Below are positions 50,961 to 58,968 of a stretch of DNA of 64,000 nt, piece after piece (position 1 is the first letter of the stretch; each line of letters begins with the position of its first letter). The translations under genes were made by a program, and so were the position numbers. The DNA comes from Lachnospiraceae bacterium (GTDB lineage Bacteria > Bacillota > Clostridia > Lachnospirales > Lachnospiraceae), in assembly GCA_022800815.1 (NCBI GenBank), contig JAAWRC010000005.1, positions 1 through 64,000 of the forward strand. Reading direction: 5' to 3'. The notes under the pieces are model-generated. The model was given only the letters and a program-made list of their open reading frames with translations, was not told the DNA's origin and did no database searches.

Positions 50961-53265
50961 CTTTGCCATATTCTTTCTTGGAATGACTCTGTTTATTGAC
51001 AGTCTTCTCTCCGTCGCAGGTCTCGCCGTTTCCTCCAAAGGCACGGCCTTTGACTGGCATAAAAGCTATCAGGAAACGGCGGCTTTCCGCAGTTATATCG
51101 CCAGCTATCTGGAAGCCTTTCTCGGCGTGGCAACCGGCGGCAAGGGCTGGAGGCTTTATGGGACGGCCGACCGGTACGAGGGTGATGCGATTGTCCAGGA
51201 AGAGGCCGTGGCGGGAACCGGCTGGGAGGATTGGACCGGTTTCTTGGAGGATCAAACATGGGAAACCTGGGAAGCATGGGAGGCATGGGAGGCGGAAGTC
51301 TCTGGGGAAGCAGTGTCCTCTGTCCCCCAGACCGAGGCCTCCGGCATGGACTTGCGGGACAATTACCGGGACGGCACCTGGTCCGGCACTTCGGAAAAGG
51401 ACTTCATGAAGGATATCGCCCAAAACAAGAATCTCCGCTATGCGATCGTCTACCAAAACAAACTGCTTTATACCAACATTGACAATCTGGAAGGCCAGGT
51501 GGGGACTCCCTGGGACAATCTGAACTTCGAGGAACAGCTCTCCCCGGACGAATACAACTTTACCCTCTGGTTTAACAAAGACAATGCCGGCAAAACCCGG
51601 ATCTTTCGGGACGGAGCGGAGCTTGAGATCTACGGAAACGGCATGTACTCTTCCGACCGGCAATGGTTCGTGCCGGGCTACACCAATTTTAATGTGGACG
51701 AGGCCGCCGGGGATGCCGTCATCTTCCTGGCCGCCGCTAGAGAGCCGAAGCTCTACGTGTCCGGAAACTATTCCGAGTATGGGACAAGCCAATATGGCGG
51801 GCGTCTCTATTCCATCCACGAAAATCTGCTGGAACTACAAGCGCAATTTAAAAAGTCCTGCATCCTGCTCGGCATCTCCCTCCTACTTCTGGCCCTGTCC
51901 TTCTTCTTCCGCAAAGAACGGCGCCTTATGAGGGCTTCCATCGGCCGTCTGACGGGAAAGCTCTGGTTGGAATTCAAGGTTCTCTTGTTCCTTGTCCTTC
52001 CGCTGCTCATTCTCCTGTTCCTCGTGCTTCCGCTGTTTCTCTTCCTTGGCAACACAGAAGGAGTCCTTTTCTTCCAGGCACACCTGCTCGGCATCGTCTG
52101 CTTCTGGCTCCTCTACCTGGGAGCCCTGGACCGGAATGCCAACAAGGAGGCACAGAAAAAACCATTGATCACCGGACTTCGCTCCAGGGACTTACAGAGG
52201 CCCCTCCAGAAACGCATGATTCAAAGGTATCGTCTGTCCATGGCGATCTGGCTGATGGCACCGCTCCTTTTCCTCCTGGCCCTGTTCTTGCCGATGGGCG
52301 AATATTTGAACTGGATGCTCGGTGTTCATCCGCTTCCATTCCTGTTCCTCGTCCTGGCTTACCTGGGACTCTCCGCCGCCAGCATCCGATATCTGAAAAA
52401 GAACCGCCGCCTGGCCGAAGATCTGGGAGCCTTCTTCCATCAGGTGGACACAGTCCGGGAGGGAGACCTGACGGAACCTCTCGTCCTTCCGGCAGATTCA
52501 GAGCTCAGGGAAGCCGCGGAAAGGCTCAACGAGATCCAGCACGGTCTGGAAACCGCCCTCCAGGAAAAGCTGCGCAGCGAGCAGATGAAGGTGGAGCTGG
52601 TCACGAACGTCTCCCATGACATCAAGACGCCCCTCACCTCCATCATCAGCTACGTGGAGCTTTTAAAGCAGGAGGGTGAACTGCCGGACCATGTGAGGGA
52701 ATTCATCCAGATTTTGGGGGAGAAGTCAGAGCGGTTAAAAGTGATCGTGCAGGACGTGTTCGAGGTCAGTAAGGCCGCCTCCGGCCAACTTCCCATCGAG
52801 CCGGAAACGCTGGATCTGAAAAAGCTTTTGCAGCAGACCCTGGCAGATATGGACACCCCGATCACCCAGAGCGGTCTCTTCATGAAACTCTCGTTTCCGG
52901 AGGAACCAGTCACCGTCTTTGCGGACGGAAAACGGCTGTACCGGGTGTTCCAGAACCTGATCCAGAACGCCCTCTCCTACTCGCTGGAAGGTTCCCGCAT
53001 CTTCCTGACCTTGAAGACGGAGGGAGCCGTGGCCCTGGTGTCCATCCGCAACACCTCTGCCAGAGAGCTCAACAAAACCACGGATTTCTCCGAACGCTTT
53101 GTCCGTGGGGACGCAAGCCGCAGTGACGGCGGCAGCGGGCTGGGGCTCTCCATCGCCAGAAGCTTTACGGAAGCCTGCGGCGGAACCCTGCGGATTTCCA
53201 TAGACGCCGATCTTTTTACCGTGACCGTCGCCTTCCCGACCTGCCAAGTTCCCCCCGTCCAATAA
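50923..53265 (+). CDS. Sensor histidine kinase with large extracytoplasmic domain
   Basis: Membrane sensor kinase of 780 residues. Translation probably begins at TTG 50923, inside the regulator gene; the next Met (about residue 21) would cut the first membrane helix. Helix 1 (about 9-31) is followed by a 270-residue extracytoplasmic region containing a Trp/Glu repeat, then about five more helices (310-500), a linker, the phospho-acceptor His565 in VSHDIKTPLTS, the N box QNLIQNALSY and the G box GGSGLGLS. The multi-helix middle is unusual for a VanS/PhoR kinase and may sense a membrane or cell-wall signal. Pairs with the upstream regulator. Confidence 0.93.
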   Translation: MDTKSKKSKLIVSFAIFFLGMTLFIDSLLSVAGLAVSSKGTAFDWHKSYQETAAFRSYIASYLEAFLGVATGGKGWRLYGTADRYEGDAIVQEEAVAGTGWEDWTGFLEDQTWETWEAWEAWEAEVSGEAVSSVPQTEASGMDLRDNYRDGTWSGTSEKDFMKDIAQNKNLRYAIVYQNKLLYTNIDNLEGQVGTPWDNLNFEEQLSPDEYNFTLWFNKDNAGKTRIFRDGAELEIYGNGMYSSDRQWFVPGYTNFNVDEAAGDAVIFLAAAREPKLYVSGNYSEYGTSQYGGRLYSIHENLLELQAQFKKSCILLGISLLLLALSFFFRKERRLMRASIGRLTGKLWLEFKVLLFLVLPLLILLFLVLPLFLFLGNTEGVLFFQAHLLGIVCFWLLYLGALDRNANKEAQKKPLITGLRSRDLQRPLQKRMIQRYRLSMAIWLMAPLLFLLALFLPMGEYLNWMLGVHPLPFLFLVLAYLGLSAASIRYLKKNRRLAEDLGAFFHQVDTVREGDLTEPLVLPADSELREAAERLNEIQHGLETALQEKLRSEQMKVELVTNVSHDIKTPLTSIISYVELLKQEGELPDHVREFIQILGEKSERLKVIVQDVFEVSKAASGQLPIEPETLDLKKLLQQTLADMDTPITQSGLFMKLSFPEEPVTVFADGKRLYRVFQNLIQNALSYSLEGSRIFLTLKTEGAVALVSIRNTSARELNKTTDFSERFVRGDASRSDGGSGLGLSIARSFTEACGGTLRISIDADLFTVTVAFPTCQVPPVQ
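51259..51294 (+). repeat. Four tandem 9-bp units encoding a Trp-Glu repeat
   Basis: Four consecutive units of the type TGGGA(A/G)(G/A)C. encode WETWEAWEAWEA in the extracytoplasmic part of the sensor kinase. Unit length is a multiple of three, so copy-number change would not break the frame. Confidence 0.8.
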
Positions 53266-53336
53266 GGCCGCAGGAAGCCGGAAGCTTGGTCCTCCCATAA
53301 CTGGAAAACGGGATGGGCATTTTTGACGTCCCTGAC

Positions 53337-54698
53337 TCAGTTAACTGGACCGCTCTTCCGCCCTCCGGGGATCCATCCCACATAAAAATACAGGATTCCG
53401 GTGAGCGCCAGCCAGAACCAGGTAGTAGGGTTGCTGAACCAGGTGGTAAAAAAGGAGAACACCAGATACATGGCGATCTGGGCGTAAAACAATAGCGCCA
53501 CCGGGTTCCTACCCCGCTCCTGGAGGGCGGTGACTTTTTTACAGGCCATGCCTAAAATCAATCCAAAAAGGAGGACGCCCGCCAGACCAAAGTCATAATA
53601 GGCGTCATAGATCAGCGTCACCGTGGTAAGTTCCGTCTTTGTAATGTAAATCGGAAAGCTCACGAGCTCCGGTTTCAGGAATTTAAGACCCGTCAGGGCA
53701 AAAACCGGAAACAACTGACGCAGCCCCAAGGTATGAGCCGGCAATTCCCTCACCAGGCAATTAAAATTGTCGTAATTGTTGGCCACATACATGTAAGGCT
53801 GGGTAATAAAAATGGGCATATCCTCATTCTTCATCTCAAAAATCCCGTTCAGATAGGCCACATCATGGTTTCTGGCCACAGTCAGGCCCACATAGACGGG
53901 CACCAGCATGACAAGTACCAAAAACACATACCGAAGCCGAATCCTGGGCCAGCAGACGACGGCCACGCAGACGGAAAGCAGCACCGCCAGCATCAGCTGA
54001 AATCTGGACACGCAGAGGATTGGAATCGCCAGGGCCATGAGCGAACAGAGCCCTAGCCGGAGCCATTCGAGGCGGGAAAGCTTTCCCTTCACCCTTCTGT
54101 AAATCACCGAAAGTGGCAGCACGAAAATGCTGCTGACCGTAAAATAATGGACGCCGGACAGATGAAAATAGGAATAAGCATGAGGCTTATCAGAAAACAG
54201 CGGCACTTCCCTGAGCACTGCAGCCTCCAGCAAAAAACAGGCAATAGAAAGGAAGAGAACTCCATAAATGCAGTGAAGAAGCCTCCTGGCCGTCCGTTCC
54301 CCCTCGTTTGCCTTCCCAGAGCCATCCTCAGCTCCTGATTCTCCCTCTCTCACCGTCTTTCCCACGGACCGCTTTCTCTCCCAGGCCGCTGCGGCCTCAT
54401 ATCCGAGGAGAAAGGCCGGATACACCAGGATCAGGCAAAGCCAGGTGACAGGCTCCCATTCCCCCGCCAGTCTGGAAAGCTTCATGGCGGAGAGCCCCAT
54501 TCCGCCGTTCCAGAACAGGGCGAACACCGCCTCCAGCTGCAACAGCTTCTTTTTTTTTCGATAGTAATACAGGTATTCGCCAAACGCCAGCACAATAAAA
54601 AGGAAGCCGGAAAACAGATATTCTCCGGTTTCTGCCACGGCCGCCGCCACGGCACAGACGGCAAGATGGGCCGCCAAAAGGGCGGCCTTTCCTCTCAT
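53337..54698 (-). CDS. Wzy-like oligosaccharide repeat-unit polymerase
   Basis: Polytopic membrane protein of 453 residues, about eleven helices with one long extracytoplasmic loop (about 265-330) after the CVSRFQLMLAVLLS and VGLTVARNHD region. This layout, and the C-terminal YDAYYDFGLAGVLLFGLILG helix, is typical of O-antigen/repeat-unit polymerases. A charged cytosolic insert (about 105-135) is rich in Glu, Gly and Arg. The start overlaps the HPr stop as ATGA. It probably polymerises flippase-delivered units, perhaps those moved by the Wzx-like protein of the left arm, though it lies 24 kb away in another operon. No clear terminator was seen in the 71-bp gap to the convergent kinase gene. 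Confidence 0.75.
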   Translation of the reverse strand: MRGKAALLAAHLAVCAVAAAVAETGEYLFSGFLFIVLAFGEYLYYYRKKKKLLQLEAVFALFWNGGMGLSAMKLSRLAGEWEPVTWLCLILVYPAFLLGYEAAAAWERKRSVGKTVREGESGAEDGSGKANEGERTARRLLHCIYGVLFLSIACFLLEAAVLREVPLFSDKPHAYSYFHLSGVHYFTVSSIFVLPLSVIYRRVKGKLSRLEWLRLGLCSLMALAIPILCVSRFQLMLAVLLSVCVAVVCWPRIRLRYVFLVLVMLVPVYVGLTVARNHDVAYLNGIFEMKNEDMPIFITQPYMYVANNYDNFNCLVRELPAHTLGLRQLFPVFALTGLKFLKPELVSFPIYITKTELTTVTLIYDAYYDFGLAGVLLFGLILGMACKKVTALQERGRNPVALLFYAQIAMYLVFSFFTTWFSNPTTWFWLALTGILYFYVGWIPGGRKSGPVN

Positions 54699-54958
54699 TC
54701 TCCCAGGCCATTTTTCACGATCGTAATGATGGCCTCCAGGGCTTCCTTCTCATCGGGCCCCTCACAGATAAACTCCAGTTCGTCACCGGTTTTAATACAC
54801 GCCCCCAGCACGCTGAGCACGCTCTTCGCATTTGCCGTAATATTCTCAAAGCGGAACGTGACAGACGAGGCATAGTTCATCGCCTCCTTGCACAGCACTC
54901 CGGCCGGACGCAGATGCAGGCCGGTAGGGTTTTTGATGACCACCTTCTCGCTAACCAT
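54695..54958 (-). CDS. HPr-family phosphocarrier protein
   Basis: Small cytosolic protein of 87 residues. His15 lies in TGLHLRPAG, the site phosphorylated by PEP-dependent Enzyme I, and Ser46 in NAKSVLS, the site of HPr kinase. Both regulatory residues are present, so it could act in sugar transport and in carbon catabolite control. Length is standard. It lies 34 bp downstream of cdaR in the cdaA operon and is translationally coupled (ATGA) to the polymerase gene. A role as a Crh-like regulator is possible because it is outside any pts operon here. Confidence 0.92.
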   Translation of the reverse strand: MVSEKVVIKNPTGLHLRPAGVLCKEAMNYASSVTFRFENITANAKSVLSVLGACIKTGDELEFICEGPDEKEALEAIITIVKNGLGE

Positions 54959-54992
54959 GACGATATCCTCCTTTTTCTCGCTTTTGTATCCT

Positions 54993-56429
54993 TTATCTGT
55001 CCTCGGAAGAACTGTCCTCGGAAGAACTGTCCTCGGAGGAACTTCCCGTGTCAGGAACCGTAGCGGAAACACTTTCCGAAGACTGGTTGCCACCGGAAGT
55101 TTCCGCCCCGGAAGTCCCGGTCGTGCTGCCGCCCTCCGAAGAGCTCTCCTCCGAAGAAGACTCCTCGCTCTCTGGTCTCGTGACAATCACCCGGACCGTT
55201 CCCGCCGACACCTCGAAATAATCCCTGTACTCCTCCGGAAGCTCAATGACCGCCTCACAGGAATAGGTGCCCGGCTCCGTATACGCCTCCACGTCCAAAA
55301 TGACCGTGATATCCCCGCCATTGACCTGCTCCATGTCCTCGGACAATCCCCTCAGACTGACCGTGATCCCATTGTCCTCGCCGAACCGGTACTCAAACTC
55401 ATCCGACATCCCGAGAAGCCGGATCTGGTTCCCTCCAATATAAAAGTTTCTCTGTTCCAACTTATCAATCTGATAGGTCACCTCAATGGTCTCCGGCTGT
55501 CCCTCCGCCACCTCCAGCCCCTTCGGCAGATAATCCTGAACCCGGTAAGTCTTTGTAACGTTCTCCCCGACTCCCGTCAGATCTTCCTCAATGGTCAGCT
55601 TGGCAAAATCCGCAATCTGCGACCTGGGCCCCGTCACCAGAATCGTCTGGGGCTCGCATGTGTAATTGATGTATTTGCAGCCGACAGCCACCGCATCCTG
55701 CCCGGTGACCTGGATATCCACGCTGATCTGGTTTGTTTTCACCACCCCCAGCGTGACCTCCGCCTCCGTCACGTTCAGGACAATCCTGGGATCCGACAAA
55801 TCCAGTTCGTCCCCGCTCTCCCCGTCCGTGTAGAGCTTCACCTTTCCGACCTCCCGGACGCTGTCCGTGGCACCGCTCACGTCAAGCTCGATCCCCGCAT
55901 GGTCGATTCTGCCCATCACGGACTCCGGTGCCGTCACCCGGACATTTCCCGGTGACACGGTGCTCCCGCTGAAGGTGTAGGTATCATCCAGAGTCCCCAC
56001 GGGAATGACGCGGATCTCAAAGATCTTTGTTTCCATCTTTTCCACGTCCACCCGGACGCTCCTGGTAATCTGCGTCCAGGAGCGGATCAGGCTCTTATTG
56101 TCTATCACTTCGATATTGACCGCCACGGAACCGGTGGCGCCATAAATTTCATTCAGATCAATGGTTGCCTCAAAATCAGCGGCGGAAATCTTTCTCCGGT
56201 CCTGTCTTCTCGCAGTTACCTCCACGCTGACCGTCTTCTCTCCCGGCAGCTCATAGGTCAGATTGTTGTCTGTGATCGCCTGTTTTTCATTGATCACCTT
56301 GATCGGAATCCCGCTCACGGTAAAGGTATCCGTCGGATTGTCAATGTTGATCACGACTCCCCACAAAAGCACGGCAGCGATCACGGAAACGATCTTTAAA
56401 AGCAGATTATTTGTCAGCTTTTTTTTCAT
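54993..56429 (-). CDS. cdaR: YbbR-domain protein, CdaA regulator
   Basis: Membrane-anchored protein of 478 residues: one N-terminal helix (about 9-28) and four YbbR repeats (about 35-125, 130-220, 225-315, 320-405) outside the membrane, then a Ser/Glu/Thr-rich tail ending in three copies of SSSED. YbbR/CdaR binds and modulates the diadenylate cyclase CdaA. It overlaps cdaA by 23 bp. AAAGGATGG seven bases before the ATG supports the start. The long disordered acidic tail is not part of the usual family and may be a cell-wall-spanning stalk. Confidence 0.92.
   Translation of the reverse strand: MKKKLTNNLLLKIVSVIAAVLLWGVVINIDNPTDTFTVSGIPIKVINEKQAITDNNLTYELPGEKTVSVEVTARRQDRRKISAADFEATIDLNEIYGATGSVAVNIEVIDNKSLIRSWTQITRSVRVDVEKMETKIFEIRVIPVGTLDDTYTFSGSTVSPGNVRVTAPESVMGRIDHAGIELDVSGATDSVREVGKVKLYTDGESGDELDLSDPRIVLNVTEAEVTLGVVKTNQISVDIQVTGQDAVAVGCKYINYTCEPQTILVTGPRSQIADFAKLTIEEDLTGVGENVTKTYRVQDYLPKGLEVAEGQPETIEVTYQIDKLEQRNFYIGGNQIRLLGMSDEFEYRFGEDNGITVSLRGLSEDMEQVNGGDITVILDVEAYTEPGTYSCEAVIELPEEYRDYFEVSAGTVRVIVTRPESEESSSEESSSEGGSTTGTSGAETSGGNQSSESVSATVPDTGSSSEDSSSEDSSSEDR
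54999..55043 (-). repeat. Three 15-bp tandem repeats at the 3' end of cdaR
   Basis: Three in-frame units each encode SSSED at the extreme C-terminus of the YbbR protein. On the plus strand the unit reads as CTGTCCTCGGAAGAA with small variation. Copy number can vary without frameshift. Confidence 0.8.
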
Positions 56430-57297
56430 TTTTCTGCCATCCTTTCAAAATTTTCAGCTTCCTCCCTTTGCCGCCGTCATGTTCCGAAATCAAGAGCTGC
56501 AGTTCCTCCTTCAAAGCTTCCGGAGTCAGCTCCCGTTTCAACGTCCCCTCAAAAGCCACCGAGACGCCGCCCGTTTCCTCCGAAACGATCACCGTAATGC
56601 TGTCGCTGGCCTCGCTGACGCCCACACCGGCTCGATGCCTGGTCCCCAGGTCTTTGCTGATCTGCATATTGTCAGAAAGAGGCAGATAACAGGTAGCCGC
56701 CACCACCCTGTTTCCCCGCACGATCACGGCCCCGTCATGAAGCGGCGTGTTATGCTCAAAAATATTCAACAGAAGCTGGCTGGTGACGATGCCGTCCACC
56801 TCGATCCCCGTTCTCTCATATTCTGCAAGCGGCGTGGTCCGTTCGATCACGATCAGCGCCCCCGTCTTTACCTTACTCATCTCGAAAGTGGCCTTCATAA
56901 TCTCATTCATAGTCCTGCTGCCAAACTGATTTTCCACCACTTTTCCATTGTCCGAAATCAAAAACCCCAGCATCTTTTTCTGTCCCAGTTGTTCCAAGGC
57001 CCTCCTTAACTCCGGCTGGAAGATGATCACCACCGCAATAATCCCCACATTGATGGTCTTATTGGCCAGCCAAAGAATCGTATCCATGTGGAATATCCAC
57101 GCAATCAAAATAAACGCCACGAGAACGATAATGCCCTTTAAAAGTGCCCAGGCTCTCGTGCTCTTAATCCAGAGCATCACATTGTACAGGAGCACCGCAA
57201 TGATCGCCATCTCGACCACGTCCGTAATTCTGATGTCAGGAATACTCTGAACCAGGTACGTTTTCATTCCCTCAAAAATTTTTGTTATGAGTTCCAT
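56407..57297 (-). CDS. cdaA: Diadenylate cyclase CdaA
   Basis: Membrane diadenylate cyclase of 296 residues making the second messenger c-di-AMP from two ATP, which controls potassium uptake, osmotic balance and cell-wall homeostasis. Three N-terminal helices (about 25-95) precede the DAC domain with both hallmark motifs, DGA in LHDGAVIV and RHR in GTRHRAGVG. A Lys-rich tail follows. It overlaps the upstream membrane-protein gene by 26 bp and cdaR by 23 bp. Confidence 0.96.
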   Translation of the reverse strand: MELITKIFEGMKTYLVQSIPDIRITDVVEMAIIAVLLYNVMLWIKSTRAWALLKGIIVLVAFILIAWIFHMDTILWLANKTINVGIIAVVIIFQPELRRALEQLGQKKMLGFLISDNGKVVENQFGSRTMNEIMKATFEMSKVKTGALIVIERTTPLAEYERTGIEVDGIVTSQLLLNIFEHNTPLHDGAVIVRGNRVVAATCYLPLSDNMQISKDLGTRHRAGVGVSEASDSITVIVSEETGGVSVAFEGTLKRELTPEALKEELQLLISEHDGGKGRKLKILKGWQKNEKKADK

Positions 57298-58390
57298 CCT
57301 GTCCTTCCCCGTTCTCTGTCATTTTACCTGTCTTTTTTCCTGTATCTTTTTCAAACAAAACTCTGGTCTGTTCCAAATCTTTTCTGGAAGTAAAGAGCTC
57401 TGCCGTATTGCTGAGCTCCTGGCGGAGTCCCATAAGCTCCTTTTCCACACTTCTATCATAGGAAGTCTTTGCATTGATCTTAGTCACCGTCACCTCCGGC
57501 TGGGTCACAGCTATCTTCGGGACTGCCTTCACGTAATAATAATAATCGTCATCCTCAAATTGTACGCACTCCGTTCTGGAATAGTCCAGATGGAACACGA
57601 AAAATTCCACAATCAGACCGCAGACAGCCGCCGCCACTGCCCCAATGATCAGAGAGTTCACCGGAAAACTAATGTCGACAATAAACATACCGGCAAAAAG
57701 CAGGGCCACGTTGACCACCGTCCCGACGCCGATCGCAATCTCCCAGGCATGACTCACCGACAGGCGGCGAATCAGATAGACCACCAGAAGGGTCAGCGCA
57801 CAGGCGGCCGCCATGACCCACATCTCCTTGTTCTGCAAAATCCCGTTGATCATCTGCGTATACCTTCCCGGCATGGAAAGGGAGCCGTTGGAGGCCAGCA
57901 CTCCCACATTCTCCCGGACATATTTTAACATATAATAAACGATCACGCCAAAGCTGACAGGAAGTACGCTGAAAACAGATCCGACAAGTCCCATAATCAG
58001 CGGCACCACCAGGGGGATCCGACACAAAAAGAGCAAAGGCATCACAATCAGCAGCACGCTGTCCCCCGGCTGAAACACGTAGTACAGGCAGAAAAACAAG
58101 ACAAACACGGCCGCTGTCACAAAAAGCACCTCCAGCGACACCGCATACATGTGCAGCAGAACGAAGAGCCCTGTCAGTACCACCGTAAAGCTGACCGGCA
58201 AAAAAGCGCAGACCACCGCTGCGGCAGCCGACATCCAGTCCCGGTTTAGCCGCTCCATATAACCGAGGCTCCGGCTGATCACAAGAAAGGCCGCAAGGGC
58301 CAGTACAAACCGAAACACTCTTATGATATGCCCGCCGAACCGGGCGTAAAATGTCTTGATCCGCTCACGCAGAACCAGAAGGGTTGTCAT
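57272..58390 (-). CDS. Conserved membrane protein of the cdaA operon, unknown function
   Basis: Membrane protein of 372 residues with about eight hydrophobic segments in the first 260 residues and a cytosolic charged C-terminal part (about 275-372) with a helical, possibly coiled-coil stretch (YDRSVEKELMGLRQELSNTAELF). A short acidic/aromatic cluster DDDYYYYV precedes it. I do not recognise a family. It overlaps cdaA by 26 bp and the upstream small gene by 26 bp, so the three are translationally coupled. GGAGG nine bases before the ATG supports the start. A role in sensing or controlling c-di-AMP synthesis is inference from position only. Confidence 0.75.
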   Translation of the reverse strand: MTTLLVLRERIKTFYARFGGHIIRVFRFVLALAAFLVISRSLGYMERLNRDWMSAAAAVVCAFLPVSFTVVLTGLFVLLHMYAVSLEVLFVTAAVFVLFFCLYYVFQPGDSVLLIVMPLLFLCRIPLVVPLIMGLVGSVFSVLPVSFGVIVYYMLKYVRENVGVLASNGSLSMPGRYTQMINGILQNKEMWVMAAACALTLLVVYLIRRLSVSHAWEIAIGVGTVVNVALLFAGMFIVDISFPVNSLIIGAVAAAVCGLIVEFFVFHLDYSRTECVQFEDDDYYYYVKAVPKIAVTQPEVTVTKINAKTSYDRSVEKELMGLRQELSNTAELFTSRKDLEQTRVLFEKDTGKKTGKMTENGEGQDGTHNKNF

Positions 58391-58814
58391 GCTTAAATTC
58401 CTCCGATTCCTTCCATACTTTTGCAGTCTCCTGCTCGTACAGACGGTTAATTTGCTTAAGGAGCGCCTGGTATTCCTTCACCTTCGCCCTGGCCTTCCGG
58501 TATTTCCTCCGGAATACAAAATAAGACGCCACAAGAAAGCAGGTCAGGAGGCATAAAAGAGCCACCCCGGCCCGAACTGCCATCTGAACCAGCTCCTCGA
58601 TCTGTTTCGTCGTCATAAGGGGCTCCGCATAGTACAGAACCCACATAAGGACAAACAGCGCATATCCAAATATAAAACAGAGCGCAGAGCGAATCATCTC
58701 ATAACTGATATAATCGCTTCTGTAAAACCGGTTCAGCTTAAGCGCCCTTCTCTCCTCCTTCACCCGGAAGATCTCCGCTTTCGTCATCAGCTTCGTGCGT
58801 TCTGCATTTACCAT
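58365..58814 (-). CDS. Small membrane protein, first gene of the cdaA operon
   Basis: Protein of 149 residues: a basic cytosolic N-terminus (about 1-38), two helices (about 42-64 and 80-105), and a charged C-terminal helix (about 106-140) likely to form a coiled coil. No family recognised. The ATG at 58814 is chosen over GTG 58823 because GGGAG lies eight bases before it. It is the promoter-proximal gene and overlaps the next by 26 bp. Confidence 0.75.
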   Translation of the reverse strand: MVNAERTKLMTKAEIFRVKEERRALKLNRFYRSDYISYEMIRSALCFIFGYALFVLMWVLYYAEPLMTTKQIEELVQMAVRAGVALLCLLTCFLVASYFVFRRKYRKARAKVKEYQALLKQINRLYEQETAKVWKESEEFKHDNPSGSA

Positions 58815-58844
58815 ATTGTCCACTCCCAGTTAAGGTCTTATAAC

Positions 58845-58873
58845 AGTATAGCATACCATGCGGAAAATTTCGA
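58845..58873 (-). promoter_or_regulatory. Promoter for the cdaA operon
   Basis: Minus strand: -35 TCGAAA (58868-58873), 17-bp spacer, -10 TATACT (58845-58850), 30 bp before the first gene. The -35 is weak (four of six). Confidence 0.55.
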
Positions 58874-58902
58874 GAAGATATTATGATTTTTCTATAAACT
58901 GT

Positions 58903-58942
58903 AAAAAACGACCGGAGGTTCCTCTGCCCCCGGCCGTTTTTT
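58903..58942 (-). terminator. Intrinsic terminator of the phosphoglucomutase gene
   Basis: On the minus strand an eight-pair stem ACGGCCGG / CCGGTCGT (one G-U pair) with a 14-base loop is preceded by six A and followed by six T, so it may stop transcription in both directions. It lies 26 bp after the phosphoglucomutase stop and just upstream of the cdaA operon promoter. Confidence 0.85.
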
Positions 58943-58968
58943 ACTGCATCTTAAGAACCTTAAAAAGT

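Noticed and set aside
53288-53327. Hairpin CCCAT/ATGGG followed by TTTTT after the sensor kinase gene
   Set aside because: Only five pairs with a 14-base loop; too weak to call a terminator.
54695-55186. A longer 163-residue start for HPr
   Set aside because: The extra 76 residues are Arg-rich shadow sequence antisense-like to the cdaR tail; the 87-residue form starting at 54958 matches HPr exactly.
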